From: Yponomeuta sedellus
Taxonomy: Eukaryota > Arthropoda > Insecta > Lepidoptera > Yponomeutidae
Assembly (NCBI GenBank): GCA_934045075.1
Contig: OW203745.1
Location: forward strand, 14,108,184 to 14,172,183
DNA length: 64,000 nt
Direction: 5' to 3'
Under the pieces are notes generated by a model, which made no database searches, had not been told where the DNA came from, and saw only the letters and a list, made by a program, of their open reading frames with translations. The stretch's first letter is position 1. Each line of letters begins with the position of its first letter. Below, in pieces: positions 47,501 to 50,500 of this stretch. A program made the position numbers and the translations under genes.

Positions 47501-50500
47501 CATTGTTCAGCCTTTGGCTGCCCATTTATTCCGGGCTGTGTCTTACAATCAATCAACATTGCTCAGACTTAGGCGGCGCATTTATCTCGAACTGTGTTTT
47601 ACAGTAGAACCAAATTACTTTCCCTTCATCTGCGCATTCATTCCAAACTGTGTCTTCTTCTTCAGGCTAATTAATCCACTGCTGGACATAGCCCTCCCCT
47701 AATGAGCGCTATAGCGCAAGGTTGTGCCATCATCATCAACTGTGTCTTTAAAGTGGATCAATAGTTCGTTGCCTTTTTTTGTTGTGAACTGTTTATATTT
47801 TAAAGACCTATTTAGAAGCTAAAAATTCCACCCATGCAGGGATTCGAACCCGCGACCTCTGGCTATCCGTGCCAGCGCTCTATCCAACTGAGCTAATGGG
47901 CGACTCACCGGCATCAGTGAAATTTCGAACCTCTGTACACTATTCTCTGTATTACGTACAGGCAGCGACAACTGGCTGAAGGAGATTGCATCACTTACAG
48001 CCCCGACTACCTACTTTGCAGTTAGGTTTTAACATCGGAATGATATCGCTGTACCCACATGATTATACTATTGTTATTTTTAATGCACTAACCCGTGCTA
48101 AGGACAATTTTAAAAACCTATTTAGAGGCTAAAAATTCCACTCATGCCGGGTTTCGAACCCGCGAACTCTGGCTATCCGTGCCGTGTTTATATTTTTTTC
48201 ATGATGATTGATTTGCCAGGTGGCGAGGCTAACGAGGTGGAGCAACTGCGGCAGCGAGTGGCCCAGCTGGAGGCCGAGCTGGCGCAGAAGAATGAAGAGC
48301 TCGCGCAGATCACCAAGTCGAGAAAGAGCGAACAGGTTGGTAATTAGAAATGATAACGCTAGTTTGCTAAACATTAAATAAATAAATAATAAATGTTCGT
48401 GGACATATTACACAGATCTCGTTAGTCCTATACTAAGTACAAATAACTGACTTGTGTTATAGGTGCTAACTCGACGATAGATTTAATACAATAAATACAT
48501 AGATAACATCCAAGACCCGAGACAAACTAGAAAAGTTCGTTTTCTAGTTTGACCCGGCCGGGGATCGAACCCGAGACCTTCGCGTGTTACAGTCAGCGTG
48601 CCAAACCACTGCACCACCGAGGCCATCTTAAACTAATATATAAATATTTTTTTATCATTAAACTGATAAAAAAATATTAAAATGTTATCTTTCTTTTAGC
48701 AATAATGGCGCTTTTTTTAATTAATCATAAATTAAAGCCAGTACTATGCATGAGTTCTACGAGTATGTTTTAAAATAATTATGTAAACTCTCTTAATTAA
48801 GGACTTTGAAAAGACTAAGTTTGGAGTTTTTTTTGTCCATTTTTTCTCCAAAATTATCTAGAATTTGAAATAGACAACTAGTTTGAAATGTCACGTTCAT
48901 TAGGCCGCAGTTTCTGCGCTACTTTGAATAAAACCTTTTCATTTAATTTCTGTTTATTTTATTTATTTATTAAGGAAAGCTACTGACTCAAATTAAAATC
49001 ATTTTATTTCAACGTAAAGAATTTACATTCTGTTTGCTGAATGTCAATGTAAGCCGCCGCCTTCGGGCCGCATTGTAGTGGAGAAAAAGGCAGCGGAAAA
49101 AAAAAAAACTCCACTCTGACCATCTTTTCTTAAATCATCTTAAAACCAAATACATCAGTTGCCATATGTAAACCTAATAAGATTTCATGATTGCCATTAA
49201 CAACCCTAAATTAACTAAAATGACTTAAGCAATATATAATATTACAAACCCGAGATAAAAAACAGTCATTAAAAGTTTCCACTGATAACTATAAAGAACA
49301 ATCTATTTATTTAGCTTATTTAGCTTATAAAATCTTACTAAACAAATTTTGCCAAACTGCAATCTACCCCTAATTATATTGTTTTGTGTATTTTTGCAAA
49401 TGTTTATGTCATGTGCTTTGGTGTACAATAAAGAATATTCTTATCTTATTTTCTTAGACTAGTACTTAGACTTATTTAACGAACCAAAACACGTAGAAAT
49501 TCAATTAAAAAGATCGTTGTTATCTTTGATTTCAAATGCTATTTTTATCTCCGGAAGAGCGCTTGTAATGAAGCGTATATGGGAAGCGATTGTGTATTTC
49601 CGAGTGGTTGACTATGACTAAATTTTGTCGTTGATTAACTTTAACGTTGGCAACTAGAGATCGGTAACAAAGAAAAAAAAAATCAGCAAGAAAATCATCA
49701 AACTATAAGACAGAAAATTCCATTAATTTTCCATTAAAAATTCCAAAAATTCCATTAAAAATTCCACTTCAGGGCACAGGCCTTCGCTCAGAGATAAAGT
49801 ATGGGCTTAATTATCACGTGTGCCCACAGCGAATTTGTAATTTCAATTGACAACATTTCAAAATTGTATGGAGCTCTAATTCGAAAACCATTTCGAGATT
49901 TGGCTTTGTAAAGCACGTAAAAATTTATTTCAGTTTTTTCTGTGGTTGCATTTCCGAGAAAATGGTAAAAACACAAAAATACGCTGATGACGTCACACCA
50001 TGGCTCTCAGTGATCATGCTTGTGCCACGATAAAAAAAAGTCAATTTCAAGATCAAACCTAAAAAAATACTTTGTGTGTATTTAGTAATTTTTCGATACG
50101 AAATGATGGGCGATGATGTGACAACTTGGAAACCAATGAAACTGCAGTATTGCTTCGTGAACAGATTGAACAAAATTGAGTAGAGAGAAATAAATTTAAC
50201 ACTACACAAAGTTTGTTTACGTTACGCAAGGCAAGCCACACAACATAAGTATCAGGGTTACCATACTTTATACTTGCCATTATAAATAACATTGAAACAG
50301 TAGCTACCAAAGTAACAAACTGGCAGCAAAAACACTCCGAACGCAGATAAAGGCTTTGCCAACACAAAGTGCATTTAAAAAAAGGAACAACTACATACAT
50401 AAGGGATGATGAATTGAACTAAGCTGATTTAATTGCATAAAAGAAAAACATATTTGCAGATTTTAAAAAAATACAGAAACTGTTTTTTAACATGGCCCTG